Shown: piece after piece, positions 44,386 to 53,315 of the stretch
How the letters are laid out: every line of letters begins with the position of its first letter
How positions within the stretch are numbered: the stretch's first letter is position 1
Source: CAKZSB01 sp964573105
GTDB lineage: Bacteria; Pseudomonadota; Gammaproteobacteria; Granulosicoccales; Granulosicoccaceae
Assembly (NCBI GenBank): GCA_964573105.1
Contig: CAZNIS010000005.1
Coordinates: 62,001 to 126,000, forward strand
Direction of reading: 5' to 3'
DNA length: 64,000 nucleotides
Notes under the pieces: generated by a model
What the model saw: the letters and a program-made list of their open reading frames with translations, nothing else
What the model was told of the DNA's origin: nothing
The model's database searches: none
Program-made: the position numbers and the translations under genes

Positions 44386-44798
44386 CTGACTGGCGCCAAA
44401 ACATAACCCTGTGGCGCTGGATGTCATTGACCGGCCTGTTCGGTACGATGGCGTTCTTGCTGGCCTGGATAATATTTCTCGCACCGCCGACCCAACTGCC
44501 ACGCTCAATCGCGCTGGCCATCGCCTTGATTCCGTTGCTGCTGCCAATGCGCGGCATATTGCACGGCAAACCCTACACCCACGCGTGGGCAAGCTTTCTG
44601 ACCATGCCCTATTTTGCCTTTGGGGTAGATGCCGCGGTTCACCGCAGCAGCGATAACTGGCTCGGGCTGGTACTGACCGCTCTCAGCCTGCTGATGTTCT
44701 GTGGTTTTATCTTCTATGCGAAGTTTGCCGCCAGAGCTGCGAAGTCAACAGACGAGGTTAATCCAGCGCCAGACAACGACGCACAAACGGGATCGTGA
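44382..44798 (+). CDS. DUF2069 membrane protein
   Basis: A 138-residue inner-membrane protein of the DUF2069 family with four predicted membrane segments (about residues 10-33, 43-60, 68-85 and 92-112). The family motif region GILHGKPYTHAWASFLTMPYF lies in the centre, and the tail is acidic and cytoplasmic. Function is not known. The gene overlaps wrbA by four bases. Its last 41 bases lie antisense to the 3' end of hda. Confidence 0.85.
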   Translation: MTDWRQNITLWRWMSLTGLFGTMAFLLAWIIFLAPPTQLPRSIALAIALIPLLLPMRGILHGKPYTHAWASFLTMPYFAFGVDAAVHRSSDNWLGLVLTALSLLMFCGFIFYAKFAARAAKSTDEVNPAPDNDAQTGS

Positions 44799-45462
44799 TT
44801 CGTCGCCTGCCGGCCGCCAGCGTCTCGCGATCGAACAGCGGCACCAGGCCCAGCAAAACGCCGACGTCACGACTGTAGCGCTGCATCAGGTAGCGCGCAG
44901 CGGCGGCGTCAAACTGCATACCACGCACCTCTGCCCGCTCTATCAGCGCTGCCAGACAGTCCTCTTCCTGCAACCTTTGCAATTGCATCACCGGCCCCCA
45001 ACTCAGTCGCGACACCAGATCAGCCAGTTGCCAGCCACCGGCAGAGGGCGGCGTGGCTGCTGACAACACCAGACGCGTGCCAGAGGCTCGGCTGTCGTTG
45101 ATGAGATTGAACAAAGCGACTTCCCAGCCGGACTGACCAGCGACGCAATCGATATTGTCGAGGCAGATGAGATCGACACCATCCAGCGCCTCAAAGATAT
45201 CGGCAGAGACTGTGCCCCCTGTCAGCGACAGGTAAAACGATCGCCGCGGTGTAACAAGTGCAGCGCGGTGACAGGCATTGAGCAAGTGGGTTTTCCCGCA
45301 GTTGCTGCCGCCCCACAGGTAGACCTGCCGTTCGGTGCTGTCAAAGAGATTGCGCAGGATCTCCACTGCCAGCCGGTTTTCACCTGTGTGGAAATTCTCG
45401 AAGGAAAAGTCGCTCTCGCGCTCCAGCGCGAGTGGCGACTGCGGATGACTGGGAATGGTCAA
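44758..45462 (-). CDS. hda: DnaA regulatory inactivator Hda
   Basis: Hda works with the DNA-loaded beta clamp to stimulate ATP hydrolysis by DnaA and so prevents re-initiation. The 234-residue AAA+ protein has a clamp-binding-like N-terminal segment (Q8-S-P-L-A-L), the Walker A-like GGSNCGKT (51-58), the Walker B LICLDNID and sensor elements to the C-terminus. The start is TTG in a TTGA overlap with DUF2066, the usual partner. The 3' end is convergent with, and overlaps, the DUF2069 gene. Confidence 0.93.
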   Translation of the reverse strand: MTIPSHPQSPLALERESDFSFENFHTGENRLAVEILRNLFDSTERQVYLWGGSNCGKTHLLNACHRAALVTPRRSFYLSLTGGTVSADIFEALDGVDLICLDNIDCVAGQSGWEVALFNLINDSRASGTRLVLSAATPPSAGGWQLADLVSRLSWGPVMQLQRLQEEDCLAALIERAEVRGMQFDAAAARYLMQRYSRDVGVLLGLVPLFDRETLAAGRRRITIPFVRRCLALD

Positions 45463-46682
45463 CGCGGGATAAATCGGTAGCTCAGCGCGGTGGGCTCGAA
45501 GGAGACGCCAGAGGTGTCGTTAGCCAGTGCAAATCGCCGGTTGGCCGACAGTTGCTGTTCAAGAGCGACGATATCCGCACCCGGTACGCGAAACACCACC
45601 GAGCGCGGCTGCACTGTCTCAGGCACGGCCGCGGCGTTGATACCCTGCACCAACTCCAGCACCTGATGGTAGTGCGCGAGCGAGGTGACGTTGTCAATGC
45701 GCACGGCCACACCTGCCGGCACTGCCGGCGCCCCATAGCGAGCCAACGGATCAAGCGCGTTGCCTCCGTTCTGGCTGGCGTCCGAGATCTCGCCAATCAC
45801 CGTCACTAGCGCTTCGTCGAGATTGCTGGTTGTCAGGCGATAGGTATTGTCTGCCGCGCCAGGCCTTGAGTAGCGCCACTCCGACTGCCAGGAGCCACTT
45901 GCCAACCGAATCAGCGCACCGGTCAAACGCCGGTTGACGCCATAACGCTGTAACGCAAGATCCAGTGCCTGCCGTTGATCAGACAGTACATCCGATGGCT
46001 CGAGTGCGTCGCGATCCGCTTGATCCATACGCGGGAAGACCAATTCCAGGTCACTGGTCGCAGCGAGCTGAACGGCTCGATTCTGAAATTTCACGCCAGT
46101 TTTCCCACCGATCAGCATCTCAGACCCCTGCTGATCGACCGCGATCAACGCGAGGATACTCTGGTTTTCAGGCTCCACAGGCTCGGCGAACTGTTCGGGT
46201 GCGAGCTTGGCTTGAATCAACTCGGCGAGTTCGGCCGGAAAAGTGACGGTCAGCAGGCTGGGCGTGGCGTCCGGCTCTCGCGCCTTGACCGTTGCCAGGC
46301 CGGTGCGCGCGATGTCATCGGGGCTTGCCCGGCCATAGCGAAAGCTTTGCACGTAATCACCGGCAGATCGCACCACACCGCGCCTCTCGCTGTCAGGCAC
46401 CGCATCCACCGGCAGCACGTTGCGAATCAGAGAATCGAGCGCCAGGCGATAGGCAAGATTGCGCTCACCACTGCCCTGATCGGCCACCAGCACGCGGGCG
46501 TTAAGTGATCCCTGCGCCAATACCGGCGCGACCGACAGACCGGCCAATGCAAAGGCGGTGGCGAGAAAGGCGATACATCGGCGGCAACGTCTTGCCCATG
46601 CGTTTGGCGTCGTGGCCGCGCGCACGTGCCGCAGTATTGACCGGTCACTCCTGTGAGACGACCAACAGAGAGTTGTATTCAT
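45459..46682 (-). CDS. DUF2066 exported protein
   Basis: A roughly 407-residue protein of the DUF2066 family, which precedes hda in many gammaproteobacteria. A basic stretch and hydrophobic segment (RRCRRCIAFLATAFALAGL) look like a signal peptide that starts some 30-40 residues in. The true start may therefore be later than the ATG at 46682, for example the GTG at 46625, or earlier at 46715. None of the starts has a convincing ribosome site. The function is unknown, and only its fixed place next to hda and purM is informative. Confidence 0.75.
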   Translation of the reverse strand: MNTTLCWSSHRSDRSILRHVRAATTPNAWARRCRRCIAFLATAFALAGLSVAPVLAQGSLNARVLVADQGSGERNLAYRLALDSLIRNVLPVDAVPDSERRGVVRSAGDYVQSFRYGRASPDDIARTGLATVKAREPDATPSLLTVTFPAELAELIQAKLAPEQFAEPVEPENQSILALIAVDQQGSEMLIGGKTGVKFQNRAVQLAATSDLELVFPRMDQADRDALEPSDVLSDQRQALDLALQRYGVNRRLTGALIRLASGSWQSEWRYSRPGAADNTYRLTTSNLDEALVTVIGEISDASQNGGNALDPLARYGAPAVPAGVAVRIDNVTSLAHYHQVLELVQGINAAAVPETVQPRSVVFRVPGADIVALEQQLSANRRFALANDTSGVSFEPTALSYRFIPR

Positions 46683-46830
46683 AGCCAGTTTCAACCATTC
46701 ACCGTTCAGAACCATCGAGACGCCACGCTTTCCACAACCTGCCATTGTACCGCACAATGAAAGTGGCAATCTCACCGCTGCAGACCTGCAACGTGTACAC
46801 TCTCCGGCCCGCCAACCAACGCTATGCTGT

Positions 46831-47877
46831 ATGACTACCGCCAGCAAAGAACCGATGGACTACCGCAGCGCCGGTGTCGATATTGACGCAGGCGAACGCC
46901 TGGTCAACACAATCAAACCCGACATCGCTCGCACCCTGCGCCCGGGCGTTCTGGGTGGCATTGGCGGATTTGGCGGGCTGTTCGAAATGCCTGCCGGTTA
47001 CCGGCAACCTGTTCTGGTATCGGGCACCGATGGCGTTGGCACCAAACTGATGCTGGCCGAGTTGATGGATGACCACAGCACCATTGGCGTCGACCTCGTG
47101 GCCATGTGCGTCAATGACATCCTGGTCTGTGGCGCCGAGCCGTTGTTCTTCCTTGACTACTACGCCACTGGCAAGCTCTCGGTCGACAAATCCGCTGCAA
47201 TAATCGCTGGCATCGCCGATGGCTGTGTTCAGGCAGGTGCGGCGCTGATCGGCGGCGAGACAGCAGAAATGCCCGGCCTGTACAGTGCCGACGAATATGA
47301 CCTCGCGGGCTTTGCGGTCGGCGTGGTCGAAAAGGACGCCATACTGGACAGCAGCAGTGTCAAAGCCGGCGATCAGATTATCGGCCTCGCCTCGTCCGGC
47401 TTGCATTCGAACGGCTACTCGCTGGCGCGCAAGGTGTTAGAAGTGAGCGGCGCAAAACTTGACCAGGCGATCGCCGACACCACGCTGGGGCAAAGCCTGC
47501 TGCAGCCCACTCGCATCTATGTAAAGTCACTGTTGCAACTCCTGTCGGAGACACCGGTGAAATCGCTCGCCCACATCACCGGCGGCGGCCTGACCGAGAA
47601 TTTGCCGCGTGCAATGCCAGAGGGTACTGCCGCCGTGCTTGACACCACCAGCTGGACTCCGGGCGACCTCTTCGACTGGCTGCAGGCGTCCGGCAATATC
47701 AGCACCGCAGAAATGCGTAGAACATTTAACTGCGGCATTGGTATGGCGATTATCGTCGCCCCGCACGATGTCGAACGCAGTCGAAAGCTGCTGGAAGCCT
47801 ATGGCGAGACCACCTATCTGATCGGTGAAGTCGTCAGCGCCGACAACACCGGCGATCGCGTGACATTCAGTGGCTGA
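46831..47877 (+). CDS. purM: Phosphoribosylformylglycinamidine cyclo-ligase
   Basis: PurM makes 5-aminoimidazole ribotide in purine synthesis using ATP. The 348-residue protein has the N-terminal DYRSAGVDIDAGERLV, the SGTDGVGTKLM nucleotide region, IGGETAEMPGLY and HITGGGLTENLPR, all diagnostic. The ATG is at 46831. It faces the DUF2066 gene, and its 3' end overlaps purN by eight bases, which suggests coupled translation of two purine enzymes. Confidence 0.97.
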   Translation: MTTASKEPMDYRSAGVDIDAGERLVNTIKPDIARTLRPGVLGGIGGFGGLFEMPAGYRQPVLVSGTDGVGTKLMLAELMDDHSTIGVDLVAMCVNDILVCGAEPLFFLDYYATGKLSVDKSAAIIAGIADGCVQAGAALIGGETAEMPGLYSADEYDLAGFAVGVVEKDAILDSSSVKAGDQIIGLASSGLHSNGYSLARKVLEVSGAKLDQAIADTTLGQSLLQPTRIYVKSLLQLLSETPVKSLAHITGGGLTENLPRAMPEGTAAVLDTTSWTPGDLFDWLQASGNISTAEMRRTFNCGIGMAIIVAPHDVERSRKLLEAYGETTYLIGEVVSADNTGDRVTFSG

Positions 47878-48511
47878 TCAGGCGCGACTCGCCGTATTGA
47901 TTTCCGGGCGTGGCAGCAATCTGCAAGCCGTGCATCAAGCCTGCCTGGCCGGCCGGATTGATGCCACGGTGGCGCTGGTTATTTGCAACAATCCCGATGC
48001 GGCGGGTTTGGCCTACTGCGAGCAACACGCGATACCCGCAAAGGTGGTCGACCATCGCAAATTTGCCGATCGCGAGTCATTTGATCAAAAGCTTGCCGAT
48101 ACCCTCGATGCCGCCCGCCCGACATTGATTTTGCTGGCCGGCTTCATGCGGCTGTTGAGTGCCGGCTTCACCCGCCGATACGAATCGAAGTTGCTGAACA
48201 TCCATCCCTCGTTGCTGCCGCGCTACAAAGGGCTGGATACGCATCAGCGGGTGTTGGATGACGGCACTCAATGGCATGGCTGCAGCGTCCACTTTGTCAC
48301 AGCAGAGCTGGACGGCGGCCCAATCGTTGCGCGCTCCGCGATTCGCGTGGCCCGGGGAGTCAGCAGCGATGAACTCGCCGCCACTTTGCTGGAACGCGAA
48401 CATCGGCTCTACCCGCATGTGGTGGGCGAGTGTATTAACGGAAAGGTTCAGCTGCGAGAAGGAAAAGTAATGTACAAAGGCGAGCAACTGGCGTTCCCGC
48501 TTCTGGTGTAG
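47870..48511 (+). CDS. purN: Phosphoribosylglycinamide formyltransferase (folate-dependent)
   Basis: PurN transfers a formyl group from 10-formyl-THF to GAR in purine synthesis. The 213-residue protein has the phosphate loop LISGRGSNLQA. The catalytic Asn and His are in LLNIHPSLLPRYKG and the Asp is in ELDGGPIVAR. It starts with GTG inside the end of purM. A DUF3108 gene follows at a distance of 161 bases, as in pseudomonads. Confidence 0.96.
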   Translation: MADQARLAVLISGRGSNLQAVHQACLAGRIDATVALVICNNPDAAGLAYCEQHAIPAKVVDHRKFADRESFDQKLADTLDAARPTLILLAGFMRLLSAGFTRRYESKLLNIHPSLLPRYKGLDTHQRVLDDGTQWHGCSVHFVTAELDGGPIVARSAIRVARGVSSDELAATLLEREHRLYPHVVGECINGKVQLREGKVMYKGEQLAFPLLV

Positions 48512-48672
48512 AGAATCAGGGGATGCAGGACAGACACTGTCAGCGGCCTATTGATGCAGGAGACAGGAACAGGTTCAACCGCCGTCAAGCCGGCAACGAC
48601 ACGCCCGCTTGAACAACCACTGGCCTATTCAGTCAGATAAATAATGACGTTCAACAGCCCAACGCATTGCCC
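48512..48672. other. Spacer between purN and the DUF3108 gene
   Basis: In this 161-base gap a 9-base direct repeat GATGCAGGA occurs twice about 30 bases apart. It is too short to interpret. No terminator, promoter or small gene is clear. Confidence 0.35.
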
Positions 48673-49410
48673 ATGACTCAGCTGCGCCATGCAATTGCTT
48701 CGCTGCTCGCGCTGCTGGTGTTGTGCCCGGTGCTGGCCGCCGAATCACTGACACCGTTTGAAATCCGCTTCAAAGCGGAAACAGAGTACCTGAGCGTGGG
48801 TACCGCAACCCTCGCGCTGACCCGCTTCAATGACTCTGTTTTCAAACTACAGTTGGAAACCGAGCCGGCCGGGTATCTGAAATTCAGCGGTAAGGGCATT
48901 GTGATAGAAACGGCGCACCTGGCATCGGCAGCGGCCCCTTTTGCCGCCTTCCGCTACGAGTACTTCCTGCACGGCAGTAAAAAGAAAAGTTACACGGCGC
49001 AGATCGATCACGAGCGACGTATCGTTCGCATCAACCAGCAAAGCAATACACGCGAGCTCAACTACGACGGCGACATACGAGACCGGCTATCGATCACGCT
49101 CGAGATGATCGACCTGCTCTCCAGACAACCCAATGCCGAGACGATCGAGTTCAACGTGCTGGATGGCGGCAAACTGCGCACCATGAGTTACGTCAATGAG
49201 GGGCGTCACCAGATCGATACTCCACTCGGGACATTCTCCGCGATCAGGCTTAAACGCCAGCGCACCGGCAGCAATCGGGTCACCACCACCTGGTTTGCCG
49301 AACTGGAGCACAATGGCAAATCTCAGCTCATGCCAATACGCATCGAGCAGCATAAAAAGGGCAAGCTGTCACTGCGGCTGACTGCGACAAAACTGTCTAT
49401 GCTTGAATAG
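48673..49410 (+). CDS. DUF3108 exported protein
   Basis: A 245-residue DUF3108 family protein with a signal peptide (about 1-24, ASLLALLVLCPVLA), so it is probably periplasmic. The domain is beta-rich (YEYFLHGSKKKSYTAQIDH, RTMSYVNEGRHQIDTPLGTF, TTTWFAELEHNGKSQLMPIR). The ATG at 48673 is used, since the preceding TTG adds two residues only. It follows purN, the position this family holds in pseudomonads. The role is unknown, although the fold resembles lipoprotein-carrier-like sheets. Confidence 0.82.
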   Translation: MTQLRHAIASLLALLVLCPVLAAESLTPFEIRFKAETEYLSVGTATLALTRFNDSVFKLQLETEPAGYLKFSGKGIVIETAHLASAAAPFAAFRYEYFLHGSKKKSYTAQIDHERRIVRINQQSNTRELNYDGDIRDRLSITLEMIDLLSRQPNAETIEFNVLDGGKLRTMSYVNEGRHQIDTPLGTFSAIRLKRQRTGSNRVTTTWFAELEHNGKSQLMPIRIEQHKKGKLSLRLTATKLSMLE

Positions 49411-49511
49411 GCAAGCGGGATACAGCATATTGGTAACCGGGCACCGCCACGAATCGTGCGATCCGGCAACCATTCGACAACCCCCGTTTTTTCGCGGTGC
49501 GCCTGACTGGA

Positions 49512-50186
49512 ATGACAAACTTGAGAGCAGCTCTCGCAACAGCCGCCGTAGCATCACTCGTGCTGGCTGGCCTATTCATCTGGTGGTTTCAGCCCTCCTG
49601 GCCAATCGCACTGGCCTATGTGGTTTTTTCGCTCATCGCACTGCTGGCCGTGCCGCTGTCCTATCGCTGGTTCGGTTATCATGACTACGATGTCATTACA
49701 GATTTACACGCGCGCGAGCAACGCGAACACGACGAGATGCTCGATCGCCTGCAACGCCTGGAACGCGACCTGGGTTCGCTTGGCAATAAACGTGGCGAGG
49801 GACAGGCACAATCGCTGGTTGACCTGTTGAACGATTTTCACGAAGTCATCGAAAACCGTTTTCCCGGCAAACAACTCAGCGCGTCGAGCTACCTTGGCGC
49901 TGCCAGGCGCGTGCAAAATCAGGCCATTCAGAATCTGTCGGATATGGTCGGCGTGGGTCACAGCCTGGCAAGCCTGCAGCGCCAACACTCAACTGATACC
50001 GACACCATGCGCACCCAGGAGCAGCGCATCACCCAATTAATCGACGACAATGAAAGGCTGTTTCAAGCACTGGTAGACACTTCAGTGGAAGTGGCCAACA
50101 TCCAGGAGATTGGCGAGTTCGAGCGAACCGAGACACTGGCTCGCCTGAAGGACCTGTCAATCATCGCGCGACAGCAGGGAACATAA
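49512..50186 (+). CDS. Membrane-anchored coiled-coil protein, first gene of a VWA trio
   Basis: I do not recognise this 224-residue protein. Two hydrophobic segments (about 6-25 and 29-50) anchor it. The rest is largely helical: a charged coiled coil (HAREQREHDEMLDRLQRLER, about 68-90), a middle segment with FPGKQLSASSYLGAARRVQ, and a second helix run (ERITQLIDDNERLFQALVDT region) to the end. The layout loosely recalls XpaC-type partners of TelA proteins, but no motif confirms that. The start is uncertain (ATG at 49512 or GTG at 49497). It shares one base with the next gene, so it surely belongs to the same operon. Confidence 0.7.
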   Translation: MTNLRAALATAAVASLVLAGLFIWWFQPSWPIALAYVVFSLIALLAVPLSYRWFGYHDYDVITDLHAREQREHDEMLDRLQRLERDLGSLGNKRGEGQAQSLVDLLNDFHEVIENRFPGKQLSASSYLGAARRVQNQAIQNLSDMVGVGHSLASLQRQHSTDTDTMRTQEQRITQLIDDNERLFQALVDTSVEVANIQEIGEFERTETLARLKDLSIIARQQGT

Positions 50187-51904
50187 TGAAATTAGTTTTC
50201 TCACCCCGTCCACGCTGGCAGAAAAAACGTCACCGAGCCCGACAGGCGTTCACCATCGGCATACTGTCGTTGATGAGCGTTTTGCTGAGTGCGTGCGGGC
50301 CTGGTGAAATTGACAATCGCGACGCCGCCGTCGAGCGCCTGACCGAACTTGTCAACGACACCATCAAGCCTGCGCGTCGCGAGAACAGCTATCGCGCCAA
50401 TATCGAACTGACCAATACCAACCTGCTCTCGCTATTGCCCGAGATCAGCGAATATCCAGTCAAGCTAGACGCCAGAGACAGCCGCTCGGTAGAGGCTGTC
50501 GAGATATTTACCTCGTCTGAAAAATCGGGCCAGGGTCGTGACGGTTTCTATCTGGAGATGGCGGAGCTATTTAATCGTCAGCAGAACAAGATAGGCAATG
50601 GCAAGATTGCACAGGTGGCTATTCGCAAAATTGCATCGGGCGTAGGCGCGCAATTTATTCTCGCGCAACGAGAAGTCCCAGACGCATTTTCCCCGAGTAA
50701 CCGCCTGTGGGGCGACATGCTTATCGCTCAGGGCATAGACCTGACCACTATCTCGGAACGCACCGCACCCAACACAGCCGGTGTGATCGTGCGATCCTCG
50801 AAAAAGGATGAAATCACCACCAACGGCAGTCTGGATATTCAAAAGCTACTCACAGCGGTGACGAGTGGCGATTTTGCGATGGGCTATACCAACCCGTACC
50901 AATCAAGTACCGGACTTAACTTCCTGTTGACGATACTCAACGCCTTTGCCGATGGCGATGAAAAACAGTTTCTGGCACCCGATGTCGCCAGCGCATTCGA
51001 AGCATTTCAAACCGGCGTACCCTTCGTTGCGCAAACTACACTGCAGATGCGCGACGCCGCGGTCAACAGCGGTGTGCTGGACGCTCTGGTGATGGAGCAC
51101 CAGTCGTGGGTCAATGTAAAGGGCATGGGCGACTACGAGTTTATTCCCTTTGGCGTGCGGCACGACAGCCCGCTATACGCGACCAGCGAGGCAGACCAGG
51201 GCGAACGCGAAGTGTTGCGTTTGTTCGCAGACTTCATCGAATCGAATCAGAGAAAGGTTAGCGAGTATGGCTTTGGCAGACAGGCCGACTACGACAACGC
51301 CTACAGCATCGATAACGGCGCGGTGATATTGAGTGCCCAAAAACTGTGGAAAGAGAAGAAATCCGGCGGCCGACCGATTGCCGCTGTCTTCGTTGCCGAC
51401 GTATCGGGATCCATGGACGGCACGCGGATAAAAAATCTCAAACGCGCGCTGAAGGAATCCTCCGATTTAATCAGCACGACCAACGCTATCGGTCTGGTCA
51501 GCTACAACGACAATGTCAATGTCGATCTTTTCATTCGCCCTTTCAACGTTCAGCAGAAATCCCTTTTTATCGGGGCCGTGGAACGATTGTCTGCCGGCGG
51601 CGGCACGGCGACCAACAATGCCGTGTTGACTGCAGCACAGGAATTATTGCGCTTTGCCAAAGATCACCCTGATCACAAGCTGGTGATTTTCGTTTTATCT
51701 GACGGCGATACCAACAAGGGCCTTGAATACGACAGTGTGTCGAGCGTGATGGAATGGGTCGGGATTCCTATTCACTCGATCGCCTACGAATTGTCTTCCG
51801 ATCACCTCAAAGCCATGGCGAGCCTCGCCGAAGGCGCCTATATCGAATCGAGCGCCGAATCGGCCTCTTTTCGAATCGGCAATTTGCTCAACGCTGAAAT
51901 GTAG
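50186..51904 (+). CDS. Lipoprotein with solute-binding-like region and VWA domain
   Basis: A 572-residue lipoprotein with lipobox LLSAC (lipidated Cys37). Residues about 50-385 look like an extracellular solute-binding fold (IASGVGAQFILAQREVPDAF, FAMGYTNPYQSSTGLNFLLT). Residues about 395-560 are a VWA domain with a complete MIDAS: D405-x-S407-x-S409 in DVSGSMDG, T474 in GGGTATN, and D506 in LSDGDTN. It should therefore bind a divalent metal and a protein partner. Families joining SBP_bac_11-like and VWA parts are known, but their role is not. It is the middle of a three-gene operon. Confidence 0.83.
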   Translation: MKLVFSPRPRWQKKRHRARQAFTIGILSLMSVLLSACGPGEIDNRDAAVERLTELVNDTIKPARRENSYRANIELTNTNLLSLLPEISEYPVKLDARDSRSVEAVEIFTSSEKSGQGRDGFYLEMAELFNRQQNKIGNGKIAQVAIRKIASGVGAQFILAQREVPDAFSPSNRLWGDMLIAQGIDLTTISERTAPNTAGVIVRSSKKDEITTNGSLDIQKLLTAVTSGDFAMGYTNPYQSSTGLNFLLTILNAFADGDEKQFLAPDVASAFEAFQTGVPFVAQTTLQMRDAAVNSGVLDALVMEHQSWVNVKGMGDYEFIPFGVRHDSPLYATSEADQGEREVLRLFADFIESNQRKVSEYGFGRQADYDNAYSIDNGAVILSAQKLWKEKKSGGRPIAAVFVADVSGSMDGTRIKNLKRALKESSDLISTTNAIGLVSYNDNVNVDLFIRPFNVQQKSLFIGAVERLSAGGGTATNNAVLTAAQELLRFAKDHPDHKLVIFVLSDGDTNKGLEYDSVSSVMEWVGIPIHSIAYELSSDHLKAMASLAEGAYIESSAESASFRIGNLLNAEM

Positions 51905-51915
51905 ACGAGAACGCC

Positions 51916-52305
51916 TTGCGCTATTTACATCTATTCGGCCTGCTCATTTTACTGCACGCGCTCGCGTGGACTGCCAGCCACTGGTATTTGCAGCAGAACA
52001 AACGCGATGTCCTGCTGGTGGTCGACACGTCCTACTCGATGAAAAGCCATTTCCCAAAGGTACGCCGCTGGCTCGATGAATTTGAAGCCGATGCCCGCTA
52101 CCGGAATATTCAGGTTGGCACTGACAAGGCCTACCTGGGTGAACTCACCGGGCTGGAATCAAGAGAGATGATATTTCGAACGGCGTTCGGCAAGCTCAAC
52201 ACCGACGCCCTGGATCGCCTTTACAGTTCATCGGATGCGACGCAGAAGTATCTGCTCACCGACACCACATTCGACGACGACGGCTGGACCGTCGTCAAGT
52301 TCTAG
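51916..52305 (+). CDS. Small membrane protein with VWA-like MIDAS motif
   Basis: An unrecognised 129-residue protein. An N-terminal membrane helix (about 3-22) is followed by LLVVDTSYSMKSHF, a MIDAS-like D37-x-S39-x-S41 motif in the context of a VWA first strand. The rest is shorter than a full VWA domain (usually about 170-200 residues), with a helix LDEFEADARY and the stretch GTDKAYLGELTGL. The start is TTG at 51916, 11 bases after the VWA lipoprotein gene. It ends with -KF in a palindromic stop shared with the convergent gene. It may be an accessory or trimmed VWA partner. Confidence 0.72.
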   Translation: MRYLHLFGLLILLHALAWTASHWYLQQNKRDVLLVVDTSYSMKSHFPKVRRWLDEFEADARYRNIQVGTDKAYLGELTGLESREMIFRTAFGKLNTDALDRLYSSSDATQKYLLTDTTFDDDGWTVVKF

Positions 52306-53042
52306 AACTTCTTGATAATTCGAGCGCGGACGCTGTAGTCGCTCTCATCACCGAATTCGCCAGTCTGTATAAACGGCATCAACAGATCAGCACTGAGCTG
52401 AAAGCTCTCGCGCTCCCAATGCAATCCGGGCGAGACGTACCAGGACTGATTGTCCAGCATCAGTTCTTCGCGCTCAGAATCCTCAAAGTTGAATTGACCG
52501 CGCACTGATAGCGTCCATACCGGATCGGTCGAGTCGAGGCCGGTGGCGGCGAACCGCTTGCCGGTTGTCACCCCGAGCGACCACAGCTCTTTGTCATCAC
52601 CGACGCGATCGGCCATGGGACCACTCTGACGCTCAAAGCCGAAGTCAATACCGCTGTAGCTGATTGACCCGAGCCGTCCGTAGTGAACTCCGAGTTGCCG
52701 ACTGCTGACAAACTCTGACGATCGCTCAAGCCCGGACGGTCCCTGATAGCGTTCGAACTCAAGGCCCGCAAAATACCAGAATCCGCTGCGCACTTTGGGC
52801 AGCGGCACCTCGCCCGGGTTAAACGATTGCACCGTGTTCGTCTCAGCCGCCCACTCGCCATTGCCGGCATCAGGAGTGACGGCCAGTTTTAGCTGGGCAT
52901 TGCTGTGCAGCGTGAAATCCTGGTACCGCTCAATCACCGAGCGGTCTGCAGATTTGGACTGAATGCTATAGTCAACTTCGGCGAGCACGGGCTGACCACT
53001 GGCAATCAGTGCAGTCAGCGCACAGGCTCTATATGTATTCAT
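52302..53042 (-). CDS. Predicted outer-membrane beta-barrel protein
   Basis: A 246-residue exported protein I cannot name. It has a signal peptide (about 1-21), then alternating amphipathic strands and many aromatic residues (SGFWYFAGLEFERYQG, SGIDFGFERQSG, SWYVSPGLHWERESFQLSADLL). The C-terminus ends in Phe (VRARIIKKF), the usual signal for BAM insertion. It is probably a small outer-membrane barrel. It is convergent with the VWA-like small gene and overlaps its stop by four bases. No partner genes are adjacent. Confidence 0.72.
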   Translation of the reverse strand: MNTYRACALTALIASGQPVLAEVDYSIQSKSADRSVIERYQDFTLHSNAQLKLAVTPDAGNGEWAAETNTVQSFNPGEVPLPKVRSGFWYFAGLEFERYQGPSGLERSSEFVSSRQLGVHYGRLGSISYSGIDFGFERQSGPMADRVGDDKELWSLGVTTGKRFAATGLDSTDPVWTLSVRGQFNFEDSEREELMLDNQSWYVSPGLHWERESFQLSADLLMPFIQTGEFGDESDYSVRARIIKKF

Positions 53043-53315
53043 CGGTCGTCCCTATTGTTGCTGGCACCGCTGGTACACACTCGCGGCGGGCTCAACGAGC
53101 CGGGAAAGATTAAAACAGTGTTGTTTTATAACCACAAACCCTCACCATCCTGGCGATTCAGGGCTTAAACAACCATTTGTTGTATTTTTGGTATCTTTTT
53201 ATCACTACACTGTGGAAACTACAAGAGGCTATTCTAACGAAAAGTTCATAGTCATCAATCAATCATGACGTGTCAGCTGTACCATTTTTGAAAAAAACCG
53301 TGCCTTGTTCCATAA
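53043..53315. other. AT-rich divergent region upstream of darP
   Basis: The 273 bases are clearly AT-richer than their surroundings, especially 53110-53310, and carry promoters for the barrel gene and darP. Several TATTTT/TATCTT-like boxes are possible, but none makes a convincing pair. I see no RNA gene or coding sequence. Confidence 0.4.

Noticed and set aside
48523..48562. Direct repeat GATGCAGGA, possible operator or attachment site
   Set aside because: Nine bases repeated once is within chance for this much sequence, and no partner gene supports it.
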